Source: RGIG250 sp964540025
Lineage (GTDB): Bacteria > Bacillota > Negativicutes > Selenomonadales > Selenomonadaceae
Reading direction: 5' to 3'
DNA: 7,115 nucleotides
Assembly: GCA_964540025.1 (NCBI GenBank)
Contig: CAZIKQ010000070.1
Location: 1-7,115 of the forward strand
The notes under the pieces are model-generated. The model ran no database searches and had not been told where the DNA came from. It saw only the letters and a program-made list of their open reading frames with translations. The translations under genes were made by a program, and so were the position numbers. Shown one piece after another: positions 6,782-7,115 of this stretch (its first letter is position 1; the number at the start of each line of letters is the position of its first letter).

Positions 6782-6790
6782 TGATATATT
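6782..6790 (+). promoter_or_regulatory. Possible extended -10 promoter for the small gene
   Basis: TGATATATT fits an extended -10 element (TG, one base, then TATATT) and would start transcription near 6797, about 36 bases before the ATG. No good -35 box lies at the right distance, which extended -10 promoters can tolerate. Confidence 0.4.
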
Positions 6791-6817
6791 TTCCTCAAAG
6801 ATGAACGATCAGTCTGT

Positions 6818-6824
6818 GAGGAGG
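6818..6824 (+). promoter_or_regulatory. Strong ribosome binding site of the small gene
   Basis: GAGGAGG, containing a full AGGAGG, lies eight bases before the ATG at 6833. This near-perfect site is the main reason to accept the short frame downstream as a real gene and fixes its start. Confidence 0.85.
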
Positions 6825-6832
6825 TATATAAA

Positions 6833-7024
6833 ATGAAAATTTCCACCAACCGCAAGGGGCAGTATGAAGCGCCTGTCACCGGGAAAGCTTCTTCGCCCCG
6901 GACTTCAAAAAACGTACAGGTTTTATACCTGGGAGCAGAGGGCAGGCTTACCTATGCAAACAGCAAGCGGACGGTAAGCAAACGGATCGCCGATAAGCTG
7001 GGGATAAGCAAATTCAACTTCTAA
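6833..7024 (+). CDS. Small basic protein of unknown function
   Basis: I do not recognise this 63-residue protein. It begins MKISTNRKGQYEAPVTGK and ends in ISKFNF before TAA. It is rich in Lys and Arg and has no signal peptide, membrane segment or cysteine. The middle (VQVLYLGAEGRLTYANS) looks like a pair of beta strands, followed by a basic helix (RTVSKRIADKLG), so a small nucleic-acid-binding fold is possible, but that is a guess. A near-perfect ribosome binding site supports translation. It reads in the same direction as tracrRNA but after the tracrRNA terminator, so it is a separate unit. Palindromic DNA follows 12 bases after the stop. Being next to a CRISPR locus could be coincidence; I see no evidence for a CRISPR role. 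Confidence 0.75.
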   Translation: MKISTNRKGQYEAPVTGKASSPRTSKNVQVLYLGAEGRLTYANSKRTVSKRIADKLGISKFNF

Positions 7025-7036
7025 TCAACCTGATGG

Positions 7037-7054
7037 CCTCCCCTGCAGGGGAGG
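7037..7054. repeat. Perfect 18-bp GC-rich palindrome
   Basis: CCTCCCCTG at 7037-7045 is followed directly by its exact reverse complement CAGGGGAGG. There is no T tract after it, so it is a poor intrinsic terminator. The sequence and the following GTGGCGGCGAAG resemble dispersed palindromic repeats seen in many gut Bacillota, such as REP-like or small inverted-repeat elements. It may be the edge of such an element. Family assignment is from memory and unverified. Confidence 0.6.
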
Positions 7055-7066
7055 TGGCGGCGAAGT

Positions 7067-7110
7067 GCGACTCCCTAAGCTCTGCCATCGTCTTACGACT
7101 CGGCAGTCGC
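7067..7110. repeat. Imperfect long hairpin at the right edge
   Basis: Nested inverted repeats GCGA/TCGC (outer), CTGCC/GGCAG (7082-7086 with 7102-7106) and TCGT/ACGA (7088-7091 with 7095-7098) around a CTT loop build a hairpin with an internal bulge. Together with the palindrome before it this looks like part of a dispersed repeat element that runs out of the window. Confidence 0.45.
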
Positions 7111-7115
7111 TAAGG

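Noticed and set aside
6572..6784. Plus-strand open frame of 70 codons between tracrRNA and the small gene
   Set aside because: No good ribosome binding site, atypical Phe/Ser/Cys-rich composition and no recognisable family.
7037..7054. Palindrome as terminator of the small gene
   Set aside because: The stem is GC-rich and well placed after the stop, but no T tract follows on either strand.

Overview
The window holds one complete type II-A CRISPR-Cas9 locus plus a short stretch of unrelated-looking flanking DNA. The nearly balanced base composition, the strong AGGAGG-type ribosome binding sites, the type II-A gene order cas9-cas1-cas2-csn2-array and the Cas9 and Csn2 sequences point to a low-to-mid GC Bacillota, probably an anaerobic gut or oral-type Clostridia or Negativicutes member. 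The genus cannot be fixed from the sequence alone.

Layout, left to right. Positions 50-349 are a small CRISPR array of five 36-bp repeats and four 30-bp spacers, read on the minus strand. Its leader (350-413) carries a good promoter and ends in ATTTGAG against the first repeat. Then come csn2 (510-1091), cas2 (1088-1408), cas1 (1410-2297) and cas9 (2294-6403), all on the minus strand and overlapping or separated by one base, so they are surely one operon read from right to left. Upstream of cas9, on the plus strand, is a tracrRNA (about 6440-6551) with its own promoter, a nearly full-length anti-repeat, three hairpins and an intrinsic terminator. From 6552 to about 6780 no gene is convincing. 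A small basic protein gene follows (6833-7024), and palindromic repeat-like DNA reaches the right edge.

How the parts work together: the leader promoter makes pre-crRNA, tracrRNA pairs with each repeat, RNase III would cut the duplexes, and Cas9 (all nuclease residues present) uses the crRNA:tracrRNA pair to cut invading DNA. Cas1 and Cas2 (catalytic and signature residues present) with Csn2 and Cas9 acquire spacers.

Two things stand out. First, csn2 is interrupted by an in-frame TAG: the following 31 codons still encode the normal Csn2 C-terminus, so the gene is recently truncated, read through, or mis-sequenced. Second, the predicted 5' end of the pre-crRNA leader carries a 17-nt segment that can pair with the inner part of the CRISPR repeat at 16 of 17 positions (two of them G-U), like a second anti-repeat. 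This could form a cis hairpin with the first repeat or compete with tracrRNA. In addition, only 36 bp lie between the cas9 start and the tracrRNA start, so the cas operon message probably begins antisense to tracrRNA.
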